This document shows, one piece after another, positions 53,938 to 63,400 of a stretch of 64,000 nt of DNA. The first letter of the stretch is position 1, and the number at the start of each line of letters is the position of its first letter. Where the stretch lies: assembly GCF_030412785.1 (NCBI RefSeq), contig NZ_CP125296.1, forward strand, positions 1,302,001 to 1,366,000. Reading direction: 5' to 3'. The notes under the pieces were generated by a model, which saw only the letters and a program-made list of their open reading frames with translations, did not search any database and was not told the origin of the DNA. This DNA comes from Paraburkholderia sabiae (lineage in GTDB: Bacteria > Pseudomonadota > Gammaproteobacteria > Burkholderiales > Burkholderiaceae). The position numbers were made by a program, and so were the translations under genes.

Positions 53938-54708
53938 ATGGTTACGTTCGTCAAACGCTTCACCCTGTTTGCAACTGGTCTTGCCGCTTCTTTCGCGATT
54001 GCGTCGGGGGCCGCGCATGCCGCCGAGCCGACCTACAAGATCGGCGCAACGGCCACGGGCGTGCCGTTCACGTTCCTCGACGTCAAGACGAACTCGATCC
54101 AGGGAATGATGGTCGACGCCATCTCCGCCGCCGGCCGCGAGTCCGGCTTCAAGGTCGATGTGCAGCAGAGCGTGTTCTCGGCGCTGATTCCGTCGCTGAC
54201 CACGCAGAAGATCGACATCATTTCGGCCGCAATGCTGAAGACGCCGGCCCGCCAGCAGATCGTCGACTTTTCCGACACCGTCTATTCGTACGGCGAAGGC
54301 CTCGTCGTGAAGGCTGACGATAAAGGCCATTACACGTCGATGGACGACTTCAAGGGCGAGGTGGTCGGCGCGCAGGTCGGCACCGCGTTCGTCGATGCGC
54401 TCAACAAGAAGGGCATCTTCAAGGAAGTGCGCACCTATGATTCCGTCGCGGACATCATGCGCGACGTCGCGCTCGGCCGCATCAAGGCGGGCTTCGCGGA
54501 TCAGCCGATCGTCGCGTATCAGCTGCAGCAGGGCGCGAATACGCAGGTGCGACTCGTGCCCGAGTATCAGTCGGCCGTGAAGGGGCAGGTGTGCTTCATC
54601 GTGCGCAAGGGCGACACGGCGACGCTCGAACAGCTCAACAGCGCGATCAGGAAGATGAAGGCCGACGGCACGCTGCAGCAGATTCTGCAGAAGTGGCACA
54701 TGAGCTGA
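53938..54708 (+). CDS. ABC transporter substrate-binding protein (SBP_bac_3)
   Basis: 256 residues with a signal peptide (KRFTLFATGLAASFAIASGAAHA, cut before AEP). The two-lobe family-3 binding-protein pattern is clear: YKIGATATGVPFTFLD, GMMVDAISAAGRESGFKVDV, IISAAMLKTPARQQIVDFSDTV and AGFADQPIVAYQLQQ. Ligands are usually polar amino acids or opines. First gene of a four-gene operon with permease, ATPase and FAD oxidase, divergent from the IclR regulator. Confidence 0.92.
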   Translation: MVTFVKRFTLFATGLAASFAIASGAAHAAEPTYKIGATATGVPFTFLDVKTNSIQGMMVDAISAAGRESGFKVDVQQSVFSALIPSLTTQKIDIISAAMLKTPARQQIVDFSDTVYSYGEGLVVKADDKGHYTSMDDFKGEVVGAQVGTAFVDALNKKGIFKEVRTYDSVADIMRDVALGRIKAGFADQPIVAYQLQQGANTQVRLVPEYQSAVKGQVCFIVRKGDTATLEQLNSAIRKMKADGTLQQILQKWHMS

Positions 54709-54790
54709 ACGGCACGCCGTATCGCAGCGTTCCAACCGGTCCGCGCCGCACTGCGGCGCGGACGATCTGCCTGGCGTATCAGGAGGCGCG

Positions 54791-55447
54791 ATGTTTTTGC
54801 AGAACGCGATCGACTTTCTGCCAATCCTGCTGAAAGGCGCGGTCATCACCATCGAGATCACGGCCTGTGCGTTCGTGCTCAGTTCCGTTCTCGGTCTCGT
54901 GCTCGCGCTGATGAAGGTGTCGCGCAATCGCGCACTATCGACGTTCGGGAGCACCGTGATCAATCTGATCCGCGGGCTGCCCATCATCGTCCAGCTGTTT
55001 TATATCTACTTCGTGCTACCCGACATGGGCGTGCAACTGTCCGCGTTTCAGGCCGGCGTAATCGGCCTCGGCATCGCGTACTCGGCGTATCAGGCGGAGA
55101 ACTTCCGGGCGGGCATCGAGGCGATCGATCACGGACAGATCGAAGCGGCCCACGCGATCGGCATGCGCGGCCCGCTGATCATGCGGCGCGTGGTGTTGCC
55201 GCAGGCGTTCAGGATCGCGCTGCCGCCGTATGGCAATACGCTCGTGATGCTGCTGAAGGACTCGTCGGTGGCGTCGACGATCACCGTCGCGGAAATCACG
55301 CGCGCCGGGCAACTGATCGCATCGTCGACGTTCCAGAACATGACGGTCTACACGCTCGTCGCGCTGCTTTACCTCGTGCTCAGCCTGCCGCTGATGTTCG
55401 GCGTCAACCGGCTGGGCAAGCAACTCGCGCTGAGGAAAAGCCGATGA
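54791..55447 (+). CDS. ABC transporter permease, amino-acid family
   Basis: 218 residues with five membrane segments. The coupling helix [32 protein letters not shown] is the EAA loop of His/Glu/Gln-type permeases. Starts 82 bp after the binding protein and overlaps the ATPase gene by 4 bp. A single permease implies a homodimer. Confidence 0.92.
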   Translation: MFLQNAIDFLPILLKGAVITIEITACAFVLSSVLGLVLALMKVSRNRALSTFGSTVINLIRGLPIIVQLFYIYFVLPDMGVQLSAFQAGVIGLGIAYSAYQAENFRAGIEAIDHGQIEAAHAIGMRGPLIMRRVVLPQAFRIALPPYGNTLVMLLKDSSVASTITVAEITRAGQLIASSTFQNMTVYTLVALLYLVLSLPLMFGVNRLGKQLALRKSR

Positions 55448-56202
55448 TCGAGATCAATGGAATCCACAAGCGCTTTCACAACCAGGAAGTGCTCAAGGGC
55501 GTGAGCCTCAGCGTGAAGGCGGGCGAAGTGGTGTGCCTGATCGGCCCGTCGGGCTCGGGCAAGTCGACGGTGCTGCGCTGTATCAACGGCTTCGAGACCT
55601 ACGATGCGGGCTCGATCACGATCGACGGCGTGCGTGTCGATGCGAACGCGAAGAACATCCACGAGTTGCGCATGCGCGTGGGCATGGTGTTTCAGCGCTT
55701 CAATCTGTTCGCGCATCGGACCGCGCTCGAAAACGTGATGGAAGGCCCCGTGTACGTGCGCCACACGCCTGTCGCGCAGGCTCGCGAACAGGCGCGGCAG
55801 CTGCTCGACAAGGTCGGGCTTTCGCACCGGATGAATGCGTATCCGTCGGAGCTGTCGGGCGGTCAGCAGCAGCGCGTCGCGATTGCGCGTGCGCTTGCAA
55901 TGGAGCCCGAAGCCTTGCTGTTCGACGAACCGACATCCGCGCTCGATCCCGAACTCGTCGGCGAAGTGCTCAACGTGATGCGCTCGCTCGCGCGCGACGG
56001 CATGACGATGGTCGTTGTCACGCACGAGATGGCTTTTGCGCGCGAGGTCGCCGACCGCGTGTGCTTCCTGCATGGCGGCACGATCTGCGAGACAGGTCCT
56101 GCGCGCGATGTGCTGACGGAACCTCAGCATCCGCGCACACAGGAATTCCTGCGACGCCTGCTTTCGTCCAGCGACGCCCACGCCACTGCCCACCAGAACT
56201 GA
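55444..56202 (+). CDS. ABC transporter ATP-binding protein, amino-acid family
   Basis: 252 residues. Walker [11 protein letters not shown]-loop QRFNLF, signature LSGGQQQR, Walker [14 protein letters not shown] and the switch His in VTHEMAFA are all intact. It powers the uptake system and is coupled to the permease by an ATGA overlap. Confidence 0.94.
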   Translation: MIEINGIHKRFHNQEVLKGVSLSVKAGEVVCLIGPSGSGKSTVLRCINGFETYDAGSITIDGVRVDANAKNIHELRMRVGMVFQRFNLFAHRTALENVMEGPVYVRHTPVAQAREQARQLLDKVGLSHRMNAYPSELSGGQQQRVAIARALAMEPEALLFDEPTSALDPELVGEVLNVMRSLARDGMTMVVVTHEMAFAREVADRVCFLHGGTICETGPARDVLTEPQHPRTQEFLRRLLSSSDAHATAHQN

Positions 56203-56204
56203 AC

Positions 56205-57500
56205 ATGATCGAAGTGAAAGAAGGAGCAGCGCTGCCGGATTCGTTGTGGGCCGCGACGGCGCAGCCTGCGCCCGACACGCCGCCGCTGCGCGAATCGGCG
56301 TCGTTCGATGTGGCGATTGTCGGCGCGGGTTTTACCGGTTTGTCGACGGCTTTGCATCTGGCCGAGCGTGGCGTGAAGGTGTGCGTGCTCGACGCCGCCG
56401 AGCCGGGTTGGGGCGCGTCGGGCCGCAACGGCGGGCAGGTGATTCCTGGGCTCAAATACGATCCCGACGAACTCGTGCAGCGCTTCGGCGAAACCGCGGG
56501 CAATCGTCTCGTCGAGGTGGTCGGGGGCGCGGCGGATAACGTTTTCGATGTGATCAGAAGGTACGGCATCGAATGCTCGGCGGTGCGAAGCGGCTGGATT
56601 CAACCGGCGCCGTCGCCCGCGATGCTCGAAACCGTGACGCGACGCGCGCGTCAATGGGAAGCGCGCGGCGCAAAGGTCAGTCTGCTCGATGGCGCGGAAG
56701 TGTCGCGGCGGCTCGGCACGAAGAGCTATATCGGCGGATGGATCGATCATCGCGCGGGGAGTATTCAGCCGCTGAGCTATGTGCGCGGGCTGGCGCGCGC
56801 CGCGCAATCGCTTGGCGTCGCCGTACATGGGCGAACAGCTGTCTCGCGCCTGAAGCGTAATGAGCGCGGCTGGCGCGTCGAGACGCAGGGTGGCGCCAGC
56901 GTCGAAGCGCAGCGGGTCGTGATCGCCACCAACGGTTATACGGGCGCGCTGTGGCCGGGCTTGCGGCAATCGGTGATCGCGGCGAACAGCTTTATCGTCG
57001 CGACGCGGCCACTGCCACCGGCGCTGGGTGACGACATTCTGCGCGCAGGCGAAGTCGCGTCGGATTCGCGGCGTCTGCTGCTGTATTTCCGGCGCGATGC
57101 GGCGGGGCGTCTGCTGATGGGCGGGCGAGGGCCGTTCTCCGAGCCGCGGGCGAACGGCGACTGGGCGCATCTGGAACGCGCGGTCGAGCTGATGTATCCG
57201 CAACTGAAGGGAATCGTCTATGAATATCGATGGGCTGGGCGCGTTGCGATCACCGCGGATTTTCTGCCGCACGTGCATGAGCCGGCACCCGGGCTGAGCA
57301 TCGCGCTTGGCTATAACGGGCGCGGTATCGCGATGGCCACGACGGTCGGCAAGTATCTGGCCGAGCGCATGTGCAGCGGATCGGCTGCAGCGTTCCCGTT
57401 TGCAGTGACGCCCGTCAGATCGATTCCGTTTCATGGCCTGCAGCGTTTTTACATCACGGCGGGTGTGGCGTGGTATCGGCTGATGGACGCCATCGCATAA
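56205..57500 (+). CDS. FAD-dependent oxidoreductase (DAO family, PuuB-like)
   Basis: 431 residues from the ATG at 56205, two bases after the ATPase stop. DVAIVGAGFTGLSTALHLAERG is the Rossmann GxGxxG FAD site, and WGASGRNGGQVIPG is the D-amino-acid/gamma-glutamylputrescine oxidase loop. The C-terminal GYNGRGIAMATTVGK completes the FAD fold. It likely oxidises an imported amine or amino acid brought in by the ABC system. The long frame from 55533 in this reading runs antisense-like through the ATPase gene and is not coding. Confidence 0.88.
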   Translation: MIEVKEGAALPDSLWAATAQPAPDTPPLRESASFDVAIVGAGFTGLSTALHLAERGVKVCVLDAAEPGWGASGRNGGQVIPGLKYDPDELVQRFGETAGNRLVEVVGGAADNVFDVIRRYGIECSAVRSGWIQPAPSPAMLETVTRRARQWEARGAKVSLLDGAEVSRRLGTKSYIGGWIDHRAGSIQPLSYVRGLARAAQSLGVAVHGRTAVSRLKRNERGWRVETQGGASVEAQRVVIATNGYTGALWPGLRQSVIAANSFIVATRPLPPALGDDILRAGEVASDSRRLLLYFRRDAAGRLLMGGRGPFSEPRANGDWAHLERAVELMYPQLKGIVYEYRWAGRVAITADFLPHVHEPAPGLSIALGYNGRGIAMATTVGKYLAERMCSGSAAAFPFAVTPVRSIPFHGLQRFYITAGVAWYRLMDAIA

Positions 57501-58153
57501 CGTGCGTGACGAAATGCACCCTCCAGAGAACCCGCTGTCGAAGGCCCTTCGGTCCAGGTCGTCAACCCTGAGAACAACGCCATACGACAGGACCACGTTT
57601 ATGGGGATCGTTGAAAGCGCGTTCGGAGCAATCTCGCAGGCGCAACGTAACCCCCAAGACTAACAGTCAGCCGGTCCGGCGGTCGGTTTGACGTCGATCC
57701 GTTGTGAACACGAAACCGGCGGCGCGACATGCCTGTTGACGCAGGCTCTCGCGATGTTCGCTACACGACCACAAATGAAACCTGCCCGTGGCGTCAGACG
57801 GGTCGCGCACGGCGGCCGCATCAGGCTGACAGGCTGAATCGGGCAACAGGACTGGACGGTCCTACAGCATGGTCCTTGTCATCCGCAAGCCCTATAAACG
57901 TAGTCCTGTCGACAAGAATGGCGGGCTTCTGTGCACGCCGACAACATCGCTGTTGTGGCACGGTCAGGGCTTGAGCAACCCGTCGCGGATGCGCAAAACT
58001 TTCGAGAGACTGCATAGATATCCACGATAATCCCGAGCAGCGAGTCGACGGCCACCGACAGCGACGGGCCGTGATGCGCGCGCCGCCACGCTGTCGTCGC
58101 ACGGCCGGGCTGCGTTCTGTCAGCATCTATAACCTACACAGAGACGAAGCAGA
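57501..58153. other. 653-bp gap, nothing recognised
   Basis: Only overlapping short frames with mixed composition; no family pattern, no clear hairpin with T-run, no RNA gene seen. Confidence 0.35.
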
Positions 58154-58735
58154 TTGAACCAACTTGCAGCACTGGAAAACCAGCTGGAGTCCCTTATCGG
58201 GCGCCCGACCGACCTCCGCCCATTCGTGTGCGATGGCTCGCCACTCGATAGCGAGGTGTTCATCGTCGGGCTAAACCCGGCATCGGCCATGGTGGAGGAT
58301 TTCTGGGACTTCTGGGAACCCGGCATCGGCTTCGACAAGCCACGGTGGTTTGACGCGTACAAGGCGGAACGACAGCGTCGGCCATTAAAACCTGGGCGCA
58401 CGCGTCGCCGTCTGGTCAGTCCTTCCCGGGGAGTCATCGAGTGGATCAACGCGTCGCTTGGGCCGGTGAAGGCGCTGGAGACCAATATCTATTCGGCCGC
58501 GACAGAAGAATATCGCGATCTGGCTCAACACAGGCGCCTCACCGCGCCGTTCGATTTTCTGCTGGAGGCGATCAGGCCACGGGTCATCGTCGTACATGGC
58601 GCCGATGCGATCTCGCACATCCGGCAGAAGCGTCTGTCCGCCCACATCATTGAAGTGAAGCACTTTTCACGTGGATGGTCAGAGCGCGCGGCCCGTGACC
58701 TGGGGCTGCAGGTGCGCGCAATACTCGGCCGGTAA
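58154..58735 (+). CDS. uracil-DNA glycosylase-fold protein
   Basis: 193 residues from a TTG at 58154 (GAGACGAAG before it). SEVFIVGLNPAS resembles motif A of family 4-6-like uracil-DNA glycosylases, and VKHFSRGWS can be the motif B loop. RPRVIVVHGADAISHI is the central strand before it. The motif is not a full match to any one UDG family, so it may act on other DNA lesions or be a nucleic-acid binding relative. It is convergent with the gene at 58921. Confidence 0.6.
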   Translation: MNQLAALENQLESLIGRPTDLRPFVCDGSPLDSEVFIVGLNPASAMVEDFWDFWEPGIGFDKPRWFDAYKAERQRRPLKPGRTRRRLVSPSRGVIEWINASLGPVKALETNIYSAATEEYRDLAQHRRLTAPFDFLLEAIRPRVIVVHGADAISHIRQKRLSAHIIEVKHFSRGWSERAARDLGLQVRAILGR

Positions 58736-58920
58736 CGGCTTACACGCGGCAACCGCATTCCGTCGACATGGTGCGCGAATCAGCCGGGCAGGGCAGTCGC
58801 CCGGTGGCGCAACACCCGTCTCGCCCGGAAGTTTTTTCGGTTGTCTTCACTGGGCGCGTGAGCGCGCGCCGCCATCGAAGCATTACGAGGCACGGCACCG
58901 CACGCTACTCACTCGTGCGT

Positions 58921-59712
58921 TCAACCTGCCGCGTCTGCGGCTTCGGTGGCCGTCGTGCCTTCATTGAAGGAAGCAAAGACTTCCGCCATGGCGTGCTCGC
59001 GCCAACAGTTATGTGCGACGTAGCGGGGATGACTGGTGCGATAGCAGACGGTTCGGCCCAGCCGGAACTTCCAGAGTCGCCGCGGTGCAATCCTCTCGCT
59101 AAGCGTCCTGTCGGGAAAGAAGCTGCGCAGGTGCGAGTCGTACCCCGCACCCGTCGTGAAAAGAATGGCATCAGGACGGATAACCTCGATCTGGGCGCGG
59201 AGCAACTGCATCGAAAGCGCCTGAATCTTCCCGAAGGTCGTCGCGCCGACCGGGCTGCCGCCGTGGTGGCTCACGCAGAAGAGATTCCCCCAGATCACCG
59301 AAACCTTGCCCGTCGAGACGCGCCTGTTCGCCGACCTTGAAACCTGTTTGAGAAACTGGAGAAACCGGAATCGTCCGGCACCGCCTGCGAGCACCCGCGC
59401 CTGCACAGACATCGCCTCCTGCACCGACGCGATCGTGGGCAATTCGCCGGCCTTGAACGGGCATCTGTCGTCACGCCATGCCCGGGTCTCCATTCCGACC
59501 ACCATGACGCGATGGACTGCATCGTCGATGCCCGCGGGTACGCCAGCGAGGAAAAGTCCCGAAAGCGCGGGCACCTCCTGGAATATCTCACCGAGGGTGT
59601 GCTGTGACAGGATTTCAAGATAGCGATGGGCCAGGGCCAGTGTCACCGGCGAGTCGATGGCTTCTGGTGGTACGGGTTCGAGGTTATGTTCCATGTCTGG
59701 AAGAGACTGCAA
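58921..59712 (-). CDS. hypothetical, possible UDG-like fold
   Basis: 263 residues. RVMVVGMETRAW near residue 68, then VIWGNLFCVS, IEVIRPDAILFTTGAGYDSHL and a late CYRTSHPRYV (His-Pro as in a motif-B loop) follow the strand order of uracil-DNA glycosylase folds. Family unknown. It overlaps the gene upstream (59684-60178) by 29 bp, so they form a minus-strand operon. Confidence 0.5.
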   Translation of the reverse strand: MQSLPDMEHNLEPVPPEAIDSPVTLALAHRYLEILSQHTLGEIFQEVPALSGLFLAGVPAGIDDAVHRVMVVGMETRAWRDDRCPFKAGELPTIASVQEAMSVQARVLAGGAGRFRFLQFLKQVSRSANRRVSTGKVSVIWGNLFCVSHHGGSPVGATTFGKIQALSMQLLRAQIEVIRPDAILFTTGAGYDSHLRSFFPDRTLSERIAPRRLWKFRLGRTVCYRTSHPRYVAHNCWREHAMAEVFASFNEGTTATEAADAAG

Positions 59713-60178
59713 GCGGCGCTTCGGCCGGGTCGAACGGAGAAACCGTCTTGCCGCTCATGATGAAATGGGCCAGCCGCCGTTCGGCCTTGACGAGATCTCC
59801 CGCACGCGCGCTCGCAAGTTGCGAGTCGTGAACCTGAAGAACCACTTCCAGCGTCGCCACGGCAGACGGCTCGAGTTGCCACGTGCCTTTTTCATCGGCG
59901 CGCCTGATGGCTGCTTCGAGACCGGCCTCCGCCATGCGGTACAGATCGGGCGACACCGGCATGTAGCCCATTTCGCCGAGGTAGAACGTCAGGTAGACCG
60001 CGCGGGTCAACTCATTCACGAGATGCGACGTCCCGTCGGTACCGGCACACGCTGCAAGCGCCAGATGATATCCCAACGAAATGTCATTAACCCGGGCTTG
60101 CGAGAGCGGGAGGAGCGCATTTTTCGAGAGGGCAACCCGGCGCTTGCCAGAGCGTCCACTGTGTTTCGAGCGAGGCAT
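59684..60178 (-). CDS. hypothetical alpha-helical protein, basic N-terminus
   Basis: 164 residues. The first 20 are strongly basic (PRSKHSGRSGKRR), followed by helices (NDISLGYHLALAACAG, HLVNELTRAVYLTFYLGEMGY, DLYRMAEAGLEAAIRRA). Similar proteins are seen in mobile and plasmid regions of the genus, but I cannot name a domain. Its 3' end overlaps the gene at 58921. Confidence 0.5.
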   Translation of the reverse strand: MPRSKHSGRSGKRRVALSKNALLPLSQARVNDISLGYHLALAACAGTDGTSHLVNELTRAVYLTFYLGEMGYMPVSPDLYRMAEAGLEAAIRRADEKGTWQLEPSAVATLEVVLQVHDSQLASARAGDLVKAERRLAHFIMSGKTVSPFDPAEAPLAVSSRHGT

Positions 60179-60715
60179 CGTAAGGGCTTCGTGAGTTGAC
60201 TCCGTGACATTGCTGACCGTCGCGCGGGCATATCCGCTTTCTCCGGCGCAGGCACGTCAGGTGAGAACATTCAGGATAGCAAACATGGATATTTTCACAG
60301 ATCCGCACCGAACGCGAGCAAAGTTTTCCTGGGACACCGCATTAACAGGAAGATCACTGATCTGCTACGCGTCGGCTTATGATCAACCGGCCCTCGATCC
60401 CGTCTTTGACTCACCCGTCAGGCGAGCGGCGCAAAGCGAAGAGCCAGGGCAGCAAGCTGGTCCTTCGATCACCCCGCGCAGTCTCGCCAGCATGAGCGGC
60501 CTATACAACATGCAGCCAGCGAGATTGCCGAGCCCTGACCGCCAGGCATGCCATACCTGGCTCTGGTCACCTTGCGTATTGGGCCGTCGCAGTTATGACC
60601 GGACTGACGGATCAATCCGCCCTATAACGCCTCGCGAAACAGCCGTACACTGCGACGTCGCGCGGTCATAACGCGCGACGTCGAGATTCCGCATGAAAGG
60701 GAAGGGGCACCGCTT
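60179..60715. other. gap with a 12-bp perfect hairpin (60653-60683)
   Basis: CGACGTCGCGCG and CGCGCGACGTCG pair perfectly around GTCATAA, 32 bp before the gene at 60716. It could be a terminator for upstream transcription, a leader hairpin or a mobile-element end. No other gene is supported here; a 155-codon frame at 60204 has no family features. Confidence 0.45.
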
Positions 60716-61828
60716 ATGAGAAAAGGGATTGCTGCGAACACCAGCCAGGCATTTTCGCGGCCGGCGCGCCTGCTGAAAATCGCTTCCTGGACTATCGCGA
60801 TCGCCTTCGCGATCTTCCTGAACATGTTGGGCTCACTCGTGATCCGCGATCTGATGTACGCGCCGCGTGGCGGTCCACCGGATCCCTCGCAGTTCAGCGA
60901 GGCGGCAACCTCACAGCTCGAAGCGCAGATGCGTGATGTCCAGCTTCAGCGGGACGCACTCAACGACCGGATCGAGACCACTCGCATTGCTCACGACCGG
61001 GCAGGCAAGCTGTATATCGAGGCGCGGGACAGTTTCAGGAACTGGATTGCGACCAGGCAGGCTACCGGGGATAGCCGCAACGATCCGGAATTGCTTGCGC
61101 GGACACAGCGGCTCGACGAACTTCAGGCGAGCGTCGCGGGTTGGCAAAGCCAGCAGAATGCTCTCTCCGATGAGGCACGGCCGATCGATGCGCACCTGAA
61201 CCAGCTGCGCACCGGGATCGCGGCGGCAAGGCAGGCCGCCGGCAAGCGCTACGACGCGGCGAGCCGCCATTACGAACTCGTCGTGTTCGGGTGGCGTCTT
61301 GCGTTGACGCTCCCGCTTCTCGTCGTTGCCGTATGGCTGTTCATCCGGTTTCGCAAGAGCAGGTACTGGCCGTTCGTGTACGGCTTTGGCCTCTTCGCGC
61401 TGACGGCGTTCTTCGTCGAGCTTGTCCCGTACCTGCCCAGTTTCGGGGGATATGTACGCGTGCTGGTGGGCGTCGCGCTCACCGTCTTCGCCGGGATCTA
61501 CACGCTCCGCGCGTTCCAGAGATATGTCGAGCGAAAACGCGCAGAACTGGAACAGAGCCAAACGGAACGCGCACGGAGCGTCGATTGCGAAAAGGCGCTC
61601 AGCACCTACCCGAAGAAGTTATGCCCTTCGTGCGACAAACCGTGGCATCTTGGCGGCGAGCAGGTCTCGTACTGCATCCATTGCGGCTTGAATCTTTTCA
61701 AGGTCTGCGCCTGCGGCGGCCGCAACTTTGCCTTTTTCCCGTTCTGCAACCAGTGTGGCGAGCCCGTTATGGAGACTGCCCAACTCCGTTCCGCAGGATC
61801 CGGCGAGCGTCCGCCTGACAGTCACTGA
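60716..61828 (+). CDS. membrane protein with coiled coil and C-terminal zinc ribbons
   Basis: 370 residues. One membrane helix at about 20-46 (IASWTIAIAFAIFLNMLGSLVI). A coiled coil at about 60-170 with heptad Leu/Ala and Arg/Glu/Gln. Three further membrane helices lie at about 185-270. At the C-terminus CPSCDKPWHLGG with CIHCG, then CACGG and CNQCG make two zinc ribbons in the cytoplasm. I know no function. It looks like a membrane stress or sensor protein. Confidence 0.7.
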   Translation: MRKGIAANTSQAFSRPARLLKIASWTIAIAFAIFLNMLGSLVIRDLMYAPRGGPPDPSQFSEAATSQLEAQMRDVQLQRDALNDRIETTRIAHDRAGKLYIEARDSFRNWIATRQATGDSRNDPELLARTQRLDELQASVAGWQSQQNALSDEARPIDAHLNQLRTGIAAARQAAGKRYDAASRHYELVVFGWRLALTLPLLVVAVWLFIRFRKSRYWPFVYGFGLFALTAFFVELVPYLPSFGGYVRVLVGVALTVFAGIYTLRAFQRYVERKRAELEQSQTERARSVDCEKALSTYPKKLCPSCDKPWHLGGEQVSYCIHCGLNLFKVCACGGRNFAFFPFCNQCGEPVMETAQLRSAGSGERPPDSH

Positions 61829-62002
61829 AATACCCATCTTTGTGGCCGTAGTTGCAGTACCCTGGGGCCTCACTCTCCCGGCGAGATTGAAGGCTCTTCA
61901 ACCGCAGCGGTATTCTGAGACTCGACCCGCGGTGACCGTCCACGTTCGATGGCCGGCAAGCGCTGTGGGCTCCGGTGGTCGAACGAAAGGAGAATGGCAA
62001 AA

Positions 62003-62218
62003 ATGGACTTCGATTGGCATGGCGGCCATATTACGCGGGCCACATTGGTCGACGCCAGCTACAGAAACACACAGAATGTGCGTCGCTTTTTGAGTGCCGA
62101 GTGTGGCGTCGATTTCAGGCTCGACCGGGATTTCATGGCATGGGTAATCGATGGAGCGCCCAAGAGCATGGGCGACGTTGCCGACGAATGGTCCCGGCGA
62201 CGCAATCACCTTAAGTGA
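62003..62218 (+). CDS. DUF6434-type small protein
   Basis: 71 residues (MDFDWHGGHITRATLVDASYRNTQNVRRFL and MAWVIDGAPKSMGDVADEW). The start is taken at the second ATG, about 10 bp after AAAGGAG; the ATG at 61994 would leave only one base between site and start. The DUF6434 domain is of unknown function and is often fused to or near SAP/DNA-binding proteins. Confidence 0.65.
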   Translation: MDFDWHGGHITRATLVDASYRNTQNVRRFLSAECGVDFRLDRDFMAWVIDGAPKSMGDVADEWSRRRNHLK

Positions 62219-62348
62219 ACCTGCAGCACCAGGGATACCCACGGCTACGGCGCGGCGTTGGGCGGCGTTCAGGCTGGGTTGACAGGTTCGACAGGGCAAC
62301 CTGGATCGTCGACAATCGCATGACGAAATTCGGGGAAGACTGAGGTGT

Positions 62349-63179
62349 ATGAAGGACGATCAATGGGAAGAAATGCGTGCTCGCCGGGCACAGCTTGACG
62401 CGCGCGTGAAAGTGGCGCCTCGGGTGACGATCGAAGGTGTCTCAGATGCGATCGGCATGGCGGCGTTGAAGTTCGAGGGCGATCAGCAATGGACCCTGCA
62501 ATTGACGCTGGAGGCATGGCGCCTTGTCGGTGGGACGTTGCAGGATCGGCCTCTGTCATTGAAACGACAGGCAACCGAAGCGGATGTGAAGCTTTATAAA
62601 CACACTCTAAGGCCATTTGGCCGGTACCGGATGCAGGTGCGTCTCTTGATGGACGAAGATTTGCCAATGCCCGAAGCCTTGCTTGAGGCCTTACCGTTGG
62701 ACATCGAAGATCCCGATCTGGAACAATGGGCCCGTCAGCTCCAATTGCCGATAACGTACGAGGACGAACTGTTCGGAACCTGTGTGCTGGACAAGCGGAT
62801 CAGGTTGTTCAAAGCCGACGTGCACTGGAGCGGAACCAGGGCCTACCTGTACCTTCATGCAGATTCGATAGACACCTTACAGCCAGTACTGAAATGCGCT
62901 TACGAGTTATGGAATAGCGCCGTGAACTGGAGATTGCGTGTATTCGATAGAGCAGTCGCTGACCTGCTGGACCTGAAAAATAGTACGTGGCTGGGAAAGG
63001 ACGAAGATCCGGTGTCGGCCGACGAGTTTCGACAACGACTCTCGTTGCAATCGATAAGCGTTGACAAGGACGGCAGGCTTGAGTTTTGTTGTACCGACGG
63101 GGATCTGTTTTTTGGGCATAGCATTTTGGTGCCGGGTAGTCTGGAGCAGGGATTAACGACAGCCTATATCGCTGGATGA
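62349..63179 (+). CDS. DUF2262 domain protein
   Basis: 276 residues. The last 100 (ADLLDLKNSTWLGKDEDPVSADEFRQRLSLQSISVDKDG, then CTDGDLFFGHSILV) match DUF2262. The N-terminal half includes a predicted beta-rich part (WTLQLTLEAWRLV, MQVRLLMDEDLPMPEAL). Some DUF2262 proteins sit beside polymorphic toxins and act as immunity proteins. None is visible in this window next to it, so the role is open. Confidence 0.7.
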   Translation: MKDDQWEEMRARRAQLDARVKVAPRVTIEGVSDAIGMAALKFEGDQQWTLQLTLEAWRLVGGTLQDRPLSLKRQATEADVKLYKHTLRPFGRYRMQVRLLMDEDLPMPEALLEALPLDIEDPDLEQWARQLQLPITYEDELFGTCVLDKRIRLFKADVHWSGTRAYLYLHADSIDTLQPVLKCAYELWNSAVNWRLRVFDRAVADLLDLKNSTWLGKDEDPVSADEFRQRLSLQSISVDKDGRLEFCCTDGDLFFGHSILVPGSLEQGLTTAYIAG

Positions 63180-63400
63180 TTCATCCGGTAAAGGCAGGGC
63201 AGAGCCTGGCCAGAGGCTGATGATCGCTCCCGTCCCTGGACCGATCGCTTTCCCTCGGAAAGCAGCCCCTCGCGATACCTTCCAGAAATGCGTTCTTGCG
63301 GGCAGTAGCCGCCGGCGATACCACACCTGTTATCGATTGACGGCGCATTCAAATCTCGCGACTTGCGTACCGGAACAGGTGATTAATATGGAGACAACGC

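Noticed and set aside
55533..56204. Long frame extending the FAD oxidase upstream through the ATPase gene
   Set aside because: That part reads out of frame through an ABC ATPase with all its motifs; the oxidase starts at 56205.
60204..60671. 155-codon plus frame
   Set aside because: No family pattern, no ribosome site, and it runs over the left arm of a strong hairpin; kept as non-coding.
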